Shown: piece after piece, positions 43,966 through 55,003 of the stretch | How positions within the stretch are numbered: position 1 is the stretch's first letter | How the letters are laid out: each line of letters opens with the position of its first letter | Assembly (NCBI RefSeq): GCF_947623445.1 | Contig: NC_135245.1 | Span: 4,347,501 to 4,411,500 of the forward strand | DNA length: 64,000 nucleotides | Reading direction: 5' to 3' | Source of the DNA: Clavelina lepadiformis | Lineage: Eukaryota; Chordata; Ascidiacea; Aplousobranchia; Clavelinidae | Translations under genes and position numbers: made by a program | Notes under the pieces: generated by a model | Databases searched by the model: none | What the model was told of the DNA's origin: nothing | Seen by the model: the letters and a program-made list of their open reading frames with translations, nothing else

Positions 43966-46900
43966 TTATTGATCTAGGTTGACTTCTGTAAAGTAAATAA
44001 AATTCTGACACTTTAGCAATGGACACGTCACTGTTTATACTTCAAGATTTCAGTTCGGGTATGATTGGGCTTACCTCTGTGATTAAAATGTGACAAAAAT
44101 TGTCCACTTACCGTTTGGTTCTTTTGTCCATAAGGTGAGGTTGTCGCGCAAGAGCTGCATGATCAATGTGGTATCTTTATAGGAGTCTTCAGGTAAAGTG
44201 TCGAGTTCAGCGATAGCTTCATCAAATGCCGATTTCGCAAGAGTGATAGCTCGATCATGCATATTTAAGATTTCATGATAAAAAACGGAGAAGTTGTAAG
44301 CCAGTTCTACATAAAGCAATATTTTGGTAACAGAATAAAACAGTTAAAATAGAATATGAAAAAAAATATTTTTCATTCGTAAGTTTAACTTTTTGATATG
44401 GTAATGATTGAATTAACCACTCAAGGCAATTGTTATCACTATTGTAATTTTGTGTCTAGTTGTAAAAAACTTTTATAATTTCAAATGTCCACAGTGGTCA
44501 TAGCTATCCTAAGTAGGCTTAGTCAAGGTTCTGATTTAACAAGTTTTGTAAAATTACAAGTTTGGAACACACATATCACCACTATACTTTAATTACAAAA
44601 ATGAGTTTAACCTTGTGTAGTATGGTTCAGGTTGCACTGATTTCACACAATATATGCTAGCAAAAAATAGCATATTCATCTTGTTTATTAAATATACAAC
44701 TTAAATGTACCTAATCGAATAGGATGAGTTGGTTTGAGAGTGCTTGTTGCTTGGTCTGAAGCAGATTTATATGTCTGGAGGCTATTTTCCATCGCAAGTT
44801 TACGGTCTTCATCTTTTTCAAATTGAGCTAAATATCTGTAGTAATCTCCTTTCCTGTAAAATGAAATGAAGGTTAAGAGTGGAGTGCACGATTCGCTAAA
44901 AGTACATGATTCGCCAAATGTACATGATTCGGTTATAAGCATGATTTGAAAAATGTACATGGTTAATATGTGTATTATATACCAAATATCGATATTATTT
45001 TATAGATAGATACAGATATTATTATACCGATATTCCCGCCTATACCACAGCACTACAGTACCGGTATCAAATCAATAACATCCATGCCAGTACCTTATGT
45101 GTCTCGGCTTAATAGTCACACTTCAAACAAAACATAACTTAACGCGCTTAGTGTTGAAATCATTTCTAAAGAAGCATTGTATTCTTCATCGCAAACAAAA
45201 CTAAGCTTAGGTTTATTCCTGATCGCAAAATATTCTGCACTGACGGTACATGGTAACTTTCTGCCTGTCCCAAACATAGCCTTGTCACAGAACTTTGTCT
45301 TTTGTCAAAATCCCTTTGATTCTTGGTTCCCGCCAATACAAAAACGATTTATGATGTCAAACATAATTGTGCACACTTGGCGCACTCTAACAACGAATCA
45401 TGTACATTCGATCAATCATGTACTTTTGGCAAATCTAGTGTACAGTTACCGAATCGTGTATGTTCAGTATGTCAGGTAGCTTATATTTAGCAAATCATTT
45501 ACATTTTTAAATCATATACGCATTCACCGAATCACGTACATTTGGTAAATTATCTATACATTTAACGATCCATGTATAGTTGGAAATTCATGAAGACGTT
45601 ATGCGGTTCATACATAATTTTACAGAATCATTTAGTGTTTTTAGGAATCATATTGATTTCGTAATTTGTGTATGTTTGTCCTATCACGCATGTATTTTGC
45701 AAATTGGTTTGCCGTTGTTTAATTTACGAAAACTAATTTCCAATCATTTGGCCGTTTTATAATTCATGATAAGTTATCAGTTATTACACGAATAAAGAAA
45801 CGGACATTTGATTAACAAAACTGCATTTCGATTAAAGAAAATACCATTTGCAATTAGGCATTGAAAATTTCCAACAGCCAGTTTGTTTTGAAGTTGTTAC
45901 ACCTTACTTAGAATATCGTGGTTTGATTTAAAAGTCAAGTTTATAAAACTGTGGTGTAATTGTAAATGTTGCGAAACCATTTTGAACATTGGCATAGGAA
46001 TTGAGCAATGGCAATCACAGAAAAGCTGGTTTTGACATTTGTTTGTTTTTCGTGATTGGAATCTATAAAATTATATATTTATATATAATAATCTATAAAA
46101 TCTATAAACATAACTTGATAAGTTGCGATACAATTTAGCGCTTTGCTATTTTTCCGACGACGGCGTTTGATATCTTTGCAGTATAGTTGTCTTATAAACA
46201 ACTACATGCGTGTGTAATAATTTTAATACTTCATTTGATGGTTTCAAAACAGAATACACATCCTACGTGTGCATCGGTTGACCATATATACATACATCTT
46301 CATAAAGTAAACCTTCGCCTCCAAATCGTCCTCTTCCCCACCAGAATATAACGGCAAAATATGCTGATCGATTAAATCTATGACTTCTTTGCTGATATCA
46401 ATGATTTCGTTGCCAATCTGTTTGCAAATTAAAAGCGAGAAAATATTAAAAGTCAAACAATAAAAAATATTGTATTGATCAGACGCAATAAGTCAAATCA
46501 AAAATCTTTAATGGACGTCTCTTTGAATTAAAATGGAAGAGTAGCAATTAGAATCGATGGGGAAAGTTTGGAATTCTTAGTCTTACCAAAATGTCGGAAG
46601 TCTTACTCTTACCAGTTCAGTCTTACCAAACTGGAAAACACCAAAACAAAACTAATGAAAATAGAAACAATCAAAGCGGAAAAAACCAAACCGGGACAGG
46701 ACACTCTTGGATAATGTCAAGGGATCTTTTAATAGCAGTTTTAACTGAGCACATACTAGAATTTTTCTGGTGACGTTACCAATTCAAATGCAGCCTACTG
46801 TTTGAGAGTGGCGTTACGTGGTTATAAATATAGGTATGTCGCTTTGCTGCTGTTGACGTCATGTAGTTGCGGATCAGTAATTTAGAGAGGCAGAATCACA

Positions 46901-49379
46901 GTAAGAAGAAAAGGTGGTAATATTGTACAGCAGCCTGCTGCTTTCAATAGCACCTTGTCATTGTCTACTGCTCAGTAACTGGCATGCTGGTGTTGGTGTT
47001 GTATAACGCTAGGTTGCTGTTCATGACATAATGAACAGCAGACAACTTCAGCCGCTCACTTAGTTACACAACTAAACTGCTTTTGATTACGTCACGAACT
47101 GCAGCCTGGTGTTACGACACCAATAACAACAGGCTGTCAATCACTGAAAAGCAAAAGCAGGCTGCAGCATCCATTCTGTTGGTTACGATGCCGTCTCGGA
47201 TGTTTAGTGCTGTTTTTGGTAAGGGTGTAGGCATATGTTTGAAGCAACAAGCGTATATTCTCGGTTTAGTATTTTCCTGTTTAGTCATTCCCATTTTAGA
47301 AATTTCTTTACTAGTACACTTTTGCAGCGTCCCTCAATCCTGTGGCCTGTATTAAGTTTTCAAAACCCCAGCACAACAAGCAACCAAGTGAGCAAGTACC
47401 AACGACAAACAAACTCATAACAAGAGTGGTTTAACTTTTGGTAAAACGGTCTTTACTATTTCACAAATGTCAATAGACATGTTATAAGCAGTAGTGTTGC
47501 TTATGTTCTTGGTTATTCGCATTATTGATAAAGTGTACAGCACCTATAATAAAAACCTTTTCTTGTAAACTAGTTTTGTTGTAATATTAAAACCTTTCGA
47601 CCGACATAAGGTAAGAGTATTCTAACCGCAAGCAACAATAGAGTCATAATTATTTAACAGGTAAATTAAGTAAAGATACCCTCGTACGTCAAAAAGACTT
47701 CTTCACAATCATGAATATAATAATTAGGGCAACCAGTTTTTTGACCTAAAAAGTTTAAATTTTGACCTCATTTTGACCTAAAAGTTTAAATTTTGACCTT
47801 ATTTTGAAAAACGCTATATACTGATAGTCTCTACACTGTCTATACAGCAACTTTCTAATCTAAAGCTGCATTTAAAAATGACAAAATGCATTTCTAGTGT
47901 TGACTTTGACTTTCGTTTCTGCGTATTAAGATTGACAACTTGCAGTTTCAAATGCAATGCCGTCACATCGTGACGTCACCAAACGCGCTGAAAAGCCTTC
48001 CCTCTCTTTGTGGCTTTGGTTCTCAGTAAAATTTGCGGTACTGGAATTGTTTGCGAAAAACGGAAGAATAATATTACAAAATGGTTATAGAATTACAAGT
48101 TTAATGAATTTTGACCTAAAACAAAGACCTAAAGAAACAATTTGACCGTATTTTGACCTAACGTAACATTTTGACTTTATTTGACCTAATAACTTCTATA
48201 CCACACGTCGTACAAAGCTGAAATTTGTTTTGTGGTGTTTGATAACATTCAGGGCAGGTTAAAAAAAATTGACCATATTGACTTTTGGTTGCCCTAATAA
48301 TAATATATAATAATTAATTAACTTTAGTTTATTATTTAGATATTAGGTTATTATTATCATTATCGCGATATTTAGGTTATTAGTTAACCACCAACATGTT
48401 GCAGATATGCGTTCAATGCATTCTCATGGTTGTTTTCATCCACATTTAACTTGTTCCGTAACGATACCAAGGTTTTCCAAGATGAACCTCGAGCGCCAAC
48501 AACATTTTTATATCCAAGCGACAAAAGGTTTCTTTCCTCTCTGCTTAACTTTTCTCCACTCATTACAACAGGTTTCATGTATTCGACCAAATCTGTAACA
48601 TACAATAGCCTCTATAGTACACAAGCCAATGTCACTAAGGTTGCAAACATTGCGAGCCCAATACCAGTTACACCTTGGTGCCAAGCTTTTGATCAAAGTC
48701 GGTTCATTGGTCACGTAAAATGGGCCACAACCGAAATTATCTCTACTGTTTAATTTAGTCAGTTAATTATGAAAATATTTATAACTTTATGTAATGACAA
48801 ATTTGGCCAAACTTGACATTTAAACCCATTGTTCTGCAAAAAACACACTAATTAATCGGCAAAAATAGCCATTAACAACAATTATTACCGGTTATTTGGT
48901 GCACAGTGAGTTTTTTTTATAAATCATTTCAAATTTAAATGAACTATTAAAATATTCTTTGAATTTCTATATTTAAATTTATTTCACATTTTATAAACAA
49001 TATTTGTTTTGATATAGATTAAGTCGAACTTGGATTGAACTCAATTTTTTTAAATTGTTTTTGTTCTTTATTTTTAATTTGGATTAACATAAATCTAAAT
49101 AAATTACAATAAATTGTTTTAAACTTAGCTTAAATCTTATGATTCTAATACAAATCCTGGTGTTTACACTAGGCAGCAAGTAGTTTTACAGAAAACCTAT
49201 TTGAGCTGCGAACCGGGGAACCGGTAACTTAGCAGACAATACGTTATTGCCTCTCGTCAAGATGTACCCTGATAACTTTCAATTGAATTGTGTAACGTAC
49301 CCTGATATCTTTCCGCTTTCTCTGCCATTTTAGCTTGGAAGATACACTTTTCTTTGTTTGACAGCGCGGCTTGACCCAT
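43966..49379 (-). CDS. Divergent 14-3-3 protein with shortened tail (gene B)
   Basis: Exons on the minus strand: 49379-49301, 48592-48396, 46417-46296, 44853-44711, 44306-44112 and 43985-43966. Phases join to give 251 residues. The start is [12 protein letters not shown]. The final exon meets TAA (43968-43966) after EVNLDQ, so the acidic tail present in genes A and C ([11 protein letters not shown], still readable beyond the stop) is lost. Other oddities: [15 protein letters not shown] replaces the family's [23 protein letters not shown] replaces [10 protein letters not shown] after a 6-bp loss in exon 5, and GARGSSW has lost the second arginine of GARR. The Lys-Arg pair in YKNVVGAR and the Arg-Tyr in DYYRYLAQ remain. 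It is either a fast-evolving functional copy or an early pseudogene. AATAAA lies at 43757-43762 on this strand. Confidence 0.83.
44889..45578. repeat. Foldback-like repeat region in intron 3 of gene B
   Basis: Counterpart of 36121-36800: GTACATGATTCG words on the left, reversed CGAATCA(T/C)GTACAT words on the right, and ATCGATAT-type palindromes between. Shared descent through the tandem duplication. Confidence 0.7.
46546..46768. repeat. ~220-bp insertion specific to unit B
   Basis: Unit A reads GAGTAGCAAAAATTTTCTGG across this point; unit B has about 220 bp between GAGTAGCA and ATTTTTCTGG. The left part repeats the word AGTCTTACCA three times; the right is rich in CCAAA/AACAAA words. I see no terminal inverted repeats. 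Confidence 0.7.
46926..47166. mobile_element. Palindromic MITE-like repeat, unit B copy
   Basis: Counterpart of 37928-38165, with ACAGCAGCCTGCTG at the left and its complement near GCAGGCTGCAGC at the right. It lies in intron 2 of gene B. Confidence 0.65.
47725..48296. mobile_element. 572-bp hAT-type MITE, perfect TSD, absent from unit A
   Basis: Inverted ends TAGGGCAACCA and (right, reverse complement) TAGGGCAACCAAAAGTC, flanked by ATAATAAT at 47717-47724 and 48297-48304. Unit A has a single ATAATAAT at 39778-39785 with matching sequence on both sides, an intact empty site. The interior is rich in TTTTGACCTAA words in both orientations and has no coding. The element lies in intron 2 of gene B. 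Confidence 0.93.
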
Positions 49380-50830
49380 TATAGAAATTTCAGTTGCAAG
49401 TTCATCAAGTAAAAGCCTATCCTTGTCCACTCTGCAAAATTTAGGGTACTGCAGCTATTTCAGAAAGCCACCATTTTAGATCTGTACTGTAATCTATCTC
49501 AACTATCCGAATGCAAAGCATTTGACGTAACAAGCTCTAAACTTTATGCATGGTGAGAGAAGCTATTCAGTAAGTAATACGACATACGTAATTCAACATA
49601 CATATTATACACACAACGTTTCACCTGACAAAGTAGCCTTGTGCGGCTAAAAATGCTCGTGTCTTATAAAATTTACCAACTTTTATGGTTTAAAAATGTG
49701 CGCCTTGCTGTTATGCTATACTTCTAAAGTGATTAGCAAGAAGTCGACATCATATTTAAAATAGCCTCCATACATATGTACAGCTAAACATAAACAGTGT
49801 TGTTATATTAGGACTATTAGGTTTCAGTTTGTTGAGGATATGACAGAACACGGCAACGTACGACGATGCATACTGACTCATCGGTGAATCCAGGTGAATA
49901 AATAATTGAATGCAGTGTGCGCGATGTATATGTATGATGATTGTTTTGATATATTGCTAAAAATGAATGTTGCAACTGCAACCACGATATCACACGCGAA
50001 ACTGCAGTCAAGAACATTATTGGTTTTGTGGTAAACTTCTAACATGTTATTGTGGTAAAAACTTTTGAATACGATGTGCTACATTTTACCTACCATTAGA
50101 ATGTTGAAATAGAAAATACTTGTGCTGTGCTTGTAAATTCGAGCGAGTTTGTTTAAGACTATATAGGTGGCAGTACTGAATTATTGTACCGCGGTGAAAA
50201 ATTACTGAACTGACCAATTACTTCAAAACCACTCACATAACCCGTGCTGAAACTTGAGCCCTATAAGGGCGAACTGATGTGAGTTAATTTAACATTATAC
50301 TAAGTTAACTAACTAACTAACTCTGCATCTGCCGCAGCAACCTCTGCAAACTGACCAATTACTTCAAAACGGGAAATTTGCGAAGCGCAAACTGCGAGTT
50401 AATCTCACCTTATACTATATTACAAACTTTCACTTTACTAACCATGTCCCCATTTTGTCCCAACAGTGTTAGGCAAATTAAATGTAAACAACATCCCCAA
50501 AGACCATTGCACAGTTGCAATTAATTAATGATATGACAAAGCATTAAATCAAAAAAATGTAGACATATCACTTCAATCGAATTTATAGTACTGCAGTTAT
50601 ATCGTACAGGTCGCGTACAAGGATATCGTTTATGCGTGTTATAAATAGGTGTCCATGCTAGGTGACGTATTAGGTCTAATAAAAAGTGTAGTGTCCTCCG
50701 CCAGAAAATAAAGTTTCATGCAAACCTAAGGAGGCATAGAGACAACTAATCTTCACTTGCATGTACTTTACTCTGGAGTTCCATTCCGCCCGGAACCGAA
50801 GCAAATTTCACAATATATGACGTAGTATGT

Positions 50831-51610
50831 GTTCAACACGCCAATGTGAATTTATAAATGGCAGAATTTTTGCTCTGAGTTATACCATAACTACCGCATA
50901 TGTGCTCTACATGCTAACACCATAGGTATATCTATAAGGGTAATTGACTGACCGTGTAAGTTATTGTAGGGTTATGTCATTCTCTGGCACTTTTTATCTA
51001 TTTCTGCTCCATTTGGTATGCGTGAAATTAGTCAATAGTATAGGTGGTATACGGTAATTTCGGGTAGCCTACAATAGTAGTAACATCTGAAAACTAGCCA
51101 TCTACGAATGTGTATCATCCACGATTTTATAGGAGATAGGCTACGCCACGCTAATCTCAAGTTGATACTTCAGTCTGGACCGCAAAATATATTAAAGAAG
51201 CAGTGGTCAAATTATTATTTCTACGAATTGGTTGGTGTTATCGGTTGAAAGTTTAACATGATTTCTGTGTTTGATTTCTTTCTAGGAATCAAACAGTTAG
51301 GAATCAAATGTACTGATCATGATGCCGATTCCTTCATCCAAGAACGCTTGAGAGTCAACCTTGTTTTCCAGAGCAAATTTTACGTTAGGTTGTGTTTGTT
51401 GAGCATGAATGACGATTTCACGAGTTCTGTTCACAATACTGTGATGAAGATCTGCGGGGTGTAGCTCATATGGTAGCCTAGAACAGGCGCTATGCATGCG
51501 CAAGGTGCCTGGGTCGATGCACGGCATTTCCGTTTCATCATTTTCGGACAAGACAAAAATGTTTATTTAATGGATTTCACAGAACTATTTTGAAAACTTT
51601 TTTAAAACGT
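50831..51610. other. No gene seen
   Basis: Spacer between unit B and the tRNA. I recognise no coding or repeat structure in it. Confidence 0.45.
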
Positions 51611-51682
51611 GCCTCGAGTGAGGATCGAACTCACGACCTTGAGATTATGAGACTCACGCGCTGCCTACTGCGCCATCGAGGC
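51611..51682 (-). tRNA. tRNA-Met (CAT), elongator type
   Basis: On the minus strand the cloverleaf is complete: acceptor arms GCCTCGA / TCGAGGC, D arm GCGC-AGTAGGCA-GCGC, anticodon loop CTCATAA with anticodon CAT, variable loop AGGTC and T arm GTGAG-TTCGATC-CTCAC. There is no intron. The internal A box (GGCGCAGTAGG) and B box (AGTTCGATCCTC) are intact and a T-rich stretch with TTTT follows the 3' end. The anticodon loop and D arm match the animal elongator tRNA-Met rather than the initiator. Confidence 0.96.
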
Positions 51683-52260
51683 TTGATACAATAAACAAAT
51701 ATTATAGTCTAATGTAAAATCCCACGTTGGGTAATGTACATTTATTAGGCATTTTTAATTTGCGATTATTAAGAAGCTACTCCAGCAAACAAATTTACCT
51801 TTGCATCTTGTAGGATCTTAGATTACTTAGATGAAATAAGTAATAAGATTTATATCTGGAATTTGCACACCAAACCAGTTAGACTTCCAACATGGTATAA
51901 GTAGGCTATAGGCCTATACTCTATTATAGGTTTAATCTTAAAAAGTGATCCATTGAAAGGAAGTTCGTTTGAACCGAATAAATAGGTAAACTTAAGCCCA
52001 GACTCGCATCCAGCAAACGCCATGAAAACCACCAAGTATCAATCAACAACGTCACATGCGTACTGTACGTGAAAAGGGTTTAGTTCTTTTTATAGTGATT
52101 TGTGAATCAATTAATCGTCTCAATCAGGCGGTTGCGTTCTCAAATTTCTTATGACGAAACTACAGTCTCGATAAAGTTTTACTCATTCATTGAAAGAAAA
52201 AAATGAAATCAGCTTGAAGCTGATAAACAGAGACAATCGTCTGTTGTTGTTCCTCTATCT
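51683..52260. other. No gene seen
   Basis: Spacer between the tRNA and a hAT element. I recognise no features in it. Confidence 0.45.
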
Positions 52261-52601
52261 CAGGGGCGGGCAACTTCTTCGGTCGGCGGGCCTGATATGA
52301 GAAAATGAAGTACTTGGCGGGCCGGATTCATGAATAGTTTGGAACGCAGCTTTGTCTTATTAATGTTCATGGTCGAAAATGTTTGCTCACAAATGTATGT
52401 AGACCCGAACAGAACAAGTAGATTCATGGCTATTTTTCTCAGGTTGGCAAACTTGGACTTATTCAGTGACGCAATACAGGGATTGCGGCAGAACTTGGCC
52501 GCAGGCCACATTATCATGTTAGACCGGAAACTGTCTGCGGGCCGCTCAAAATCCCGTCGCGGGCCGGATCCGGCCCGCGAGCCGTATGTTGCCCGCCCCT
52601 G
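52261..52601 (-). mobile_element. hAT deletion derivative with transposase C-terminus, perfect TSD
   Basis: Ends CAGGGGCGGGCAACTTCTTC and (reverse complement of the right) CAGGGGCGGGCAACATACGG, flanked by CTCTATCT at 52253-52260 and 52602-52609. On the minus strand the interior encodes a transposase dimerisation-domain fragment: LVLFGSTYICEQTFSTMNI followed by NKTKLRSKL, the pattern seen near the C-terminus of hAT transposases such as the GTF2IRD2/ZBED-related group. The element is the longer sibling of the 99-bp MITE at 33903-34001. Confidence 0.93.
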
Positions 52602-52609
52602 CTCTATCT

Positions 52610-53189
52610 CATACACTCCTGGCCTTCATCATCAAAGTACGTTAGAGGTCCTCCAAGACTCTCTCATAATGGCTGATGCAACTCGTCAGGAATAAATGAA
52701 GCCGACAGCGTTGGTGATGCTTCTCGCAAAGGGGAAATTATGTAACTCCCCGCTTGTCGCTACAACTACCGTTAGCACCACAAACAAAAAGTTATTTGCA
52801 AAGATCAAATAAACGCACAGTTGTTCGAAACCTTTGAAGTGCGTTTGGGCTACATAAATACGTAAATTGTTTGCGAATGTTTCGATATTGCCCCCAGACC
52901 CAGATCCAATGGAAACGAACAATAACGCTCGCCAAAAAAAACCTAAACCTAAATAAAGAAAATGTCGAATAACTGTGCGCCCTCCGGTACGACCCTGGAC
53001 TTAGTCGAACACCGACAAAGTCCTCACCATCCTAATCACAACGACGAATCGTCACATATAGAAAGCCAGACTCAAATGTGTAATCGAAGATCAACAGTTC
53101 TCCTCAGAAAATTTATCAAACATTGTATTTAAGAATAAAATAAAATATAGAATAAAAATGAAAAATCTATTTTTTAATACTGTAATTAG
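52610..53189. other. No gene seen
   Basis: I recognise no gene or repeat end in this stretch. Confidence 0.4.
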
Positions 53190-53392
53190 GGCGATTATTT
53201 TTTGACTTGTCAAACAAAGTCAAAAATTGGTCAAATTTGGTTTTATTTTTCTTGTTAGTGTTGCCATTCGTTGGTACAGGCTTTCATGCTTTAAAATTTT
53301 CGTTATAATTACTTGATTGTTTTCATGAAGCTCCATACGTACTCTGACGTTTGAAATTCGGCCCCGACACCAGAAAAGGTTGGAAACCACTG
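53190..53392. mobile_element. Probable hAT fragment (one end only)
   Basis: The right end reads, in reverse complement, CAGTGGTTTCCAACCTTTTC, a familiar hAT terminal repeat. The left side begins near TTAGGGCGATTATTTTTTGAC, which vaguely resembles the TAGGGCAACCA family but does not pair with the right end. The boundaries are uncertain. Confidence 0.4.
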
Positions 53393-53927
53393 CCTTATAG
53401 TGAACGTGATTGCCGATGGTTAGCAGCTAGAAAAAATGCATTTCCTATTTAGCCAATCAAAATAGTAAGTCCGTAAAAGTCCGTAAAAATCCGTAAGGAG
53501 TCCGTCTTTTACCTACCCCCAAATTTCAAGTCATTGTTTAAAATTTAGACTCCTAAGTTAAGTAAGTTTAGACTTTAGACTAGAGTCTAAAGTTTCAAGA
53601 AACTAGTGTTCAACTTTTTGACTCATTTTAACAGAAATTTCCTTTACTACACGATTTGGTATTGTAGCGATAGAGCTCGTCTGCTACGGAAGCCCGAAAT
53701 CACCAAACGTAAGCCAAAAAGCATAATACCAACCCAAACCGGAAGAAAAAAAAACCCTAGCCGGCACCGGGTAAAAGCTGAACACGACGCGGCTTTTACC
53801 CGGTTCCACCCTAGCCTAGTCAGATTAAAAGTAATTTAAGTAGCCTAGGAAATTACCGATACTAGCCTATATGTTGCTGACAAGTGACTACCACAGCAAT
53901 TAGTATTTTAGATAGAGTCAGCAGGAG

Positions 53928-54352
53928 TAGGGATGTGCCGCGAGGAAGATTATTCGGGTTCGTGTGAACCCGAATATCATGAAAGTCGACACGAACGAAT
54001 CCCGAATCTATTCGCATTAAAACCAAACAATAAAATTTCCTCCAAAAGTTGTCAAGTGTTGCTTCAAAAATGACGTAATCGTTAAACAAATCGCAAATCT
54101 TTCGAAAAATAGTGTTTAAAAAACGATCGAAAAAGCAAAATCGTTAGGAAAACGACCTTCATTGTAAGTACTGCTGAGTCTAGTTTAGCATTGTCTGGAA
54201 ACTAGATCATCATTTTTTACGAAAGTCAGTAAATTTATAAGTAATATTGTATCCGGGTTCGCCATTGTTGGTATTCGTGTTCGCCCGAATCTTCCATAAA
54301 GGCGATATTCGGCGAATCTATACGGATTTGGGTTCGTATCGGCCCATCCCTA
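53928..54352. mobile_element. hAT MITE (TAGGGATG ends)
   Basis: Left end TAGGGATGTGCCG; right end, reverse complement, TAGGGATGGGCCGATACGAA. Flanking octamers AGCAGGAG (53920-53927) and GTCAGGAG (54353-54360) match at six of eight positions, so the duplication has slightly decayed. Internal CGAAT / ATTCG words are repeated near both ends. Non-coding. Confidence 0.82.
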
Positions 54353-54971
54353 GTCAGGAGACAAGTTTATGGATGTTTGAGACACTACAAAATTAATTAT
54401 ATAGGCCTAATTGTCTAAGACTAATAGCAATGTGTTTTATTGGGTGGTGCACATAAATGCAAATGTTTAAGTCTGATTTCAATGCCTAATAATTAAAGTT
54501 GCAGGAAACCTCTGGCAGAAATAGAAATGTAAATCCTGGAAAACAATACGCTTTCAGGCTTTGCACGTATGAATCCTGACAATAACAACCATAGTGGAAA
54601 GCTTGGCAATTAACGACTGCAGCTTAAGATTTTTCAAAGAAAAATTTCCAATAAAGGGGAAAAGACAAGACATGCACTTTTGATCGTATGTTTTTGGAAG
54701 ATCAGAGCATAATATCTTGTTTTTTTAGTTATTGCACAATCAACAAAAGGAGAGCCCACATGATTTGCGTTTAGCCTAGACTTTAGTGACATAGACTACA
54801 TAATGCACTTGGTGTATCCGAATTTCGGTTGTGTTGCACCCTCGAGATCTTGTTAAAAAGTGCATTTTCCAGTCAGGATAAACAACTCGCATTACACAGT
54901 TGAAATTGTTAGTTAGGACTATATTATTATTATATGTTTTAATTACGTATTTTTAAAACTTTCACTTTCAG
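54353..54971. other. Upstream region of ACSS1-like gene
   Basis: No gene seen. It ends in a good 3' splice acceptor (TTTCACTTTCAG, ending 54971), consistent with a 5' UTR intron or a spliced-leader acceptor just before the ACSS1 reading frame. Confidence 0.5.
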
Positions 54972-54987
54972 ATTATTTCTGCTTGAT

Positions 54988-54999
54988 ATGTGCTGTTGA
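54988..54999 (+). promoter_or_regulatory. Minimal upstream ORF before ACSS1 start
   Basis: An ATG at 54988 starts a three-codon frame (ATG TGC TGT TGA) that closes four bases before the main ATG at 55004. If the transcript begins at the acceptor at 54972, ribosomes would meet this ATG first. It could reduce translation or be bypassed; no functional proof. Confidence 0.4.
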
Positions 55000-55003
55000 A
55001 AAA

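Larger units (their letters stand above)
41996..50830. repeat. Tandem segmental duplication, unit B (~8.8 kb)
   Basis: Collinear with 33108-41985 and separated from it by only a few bases. Unit B-specific sequence: about 42470-42725 (non-matching), 46546-46768 (insertion), a 572-bp hAT MITE at 47725-48296, and a remodelled stretch at about 50190-50600. The 3' end matches unit A at CATTCCGCCCGGAAC. Confidence 0.9.

Noticed and set aside
53190-53392. Complete hAT element
   Set aside because: Only the right terminus is convincing, so it is listed as a fragment at low confidence.
54983-55003. Extended ACSS1 start seven codons upstream (TTG)
   Set aside because: TTG is not a likely initiator here; the first in-frame ATG is at 55004 and gives a good targeting peptide.
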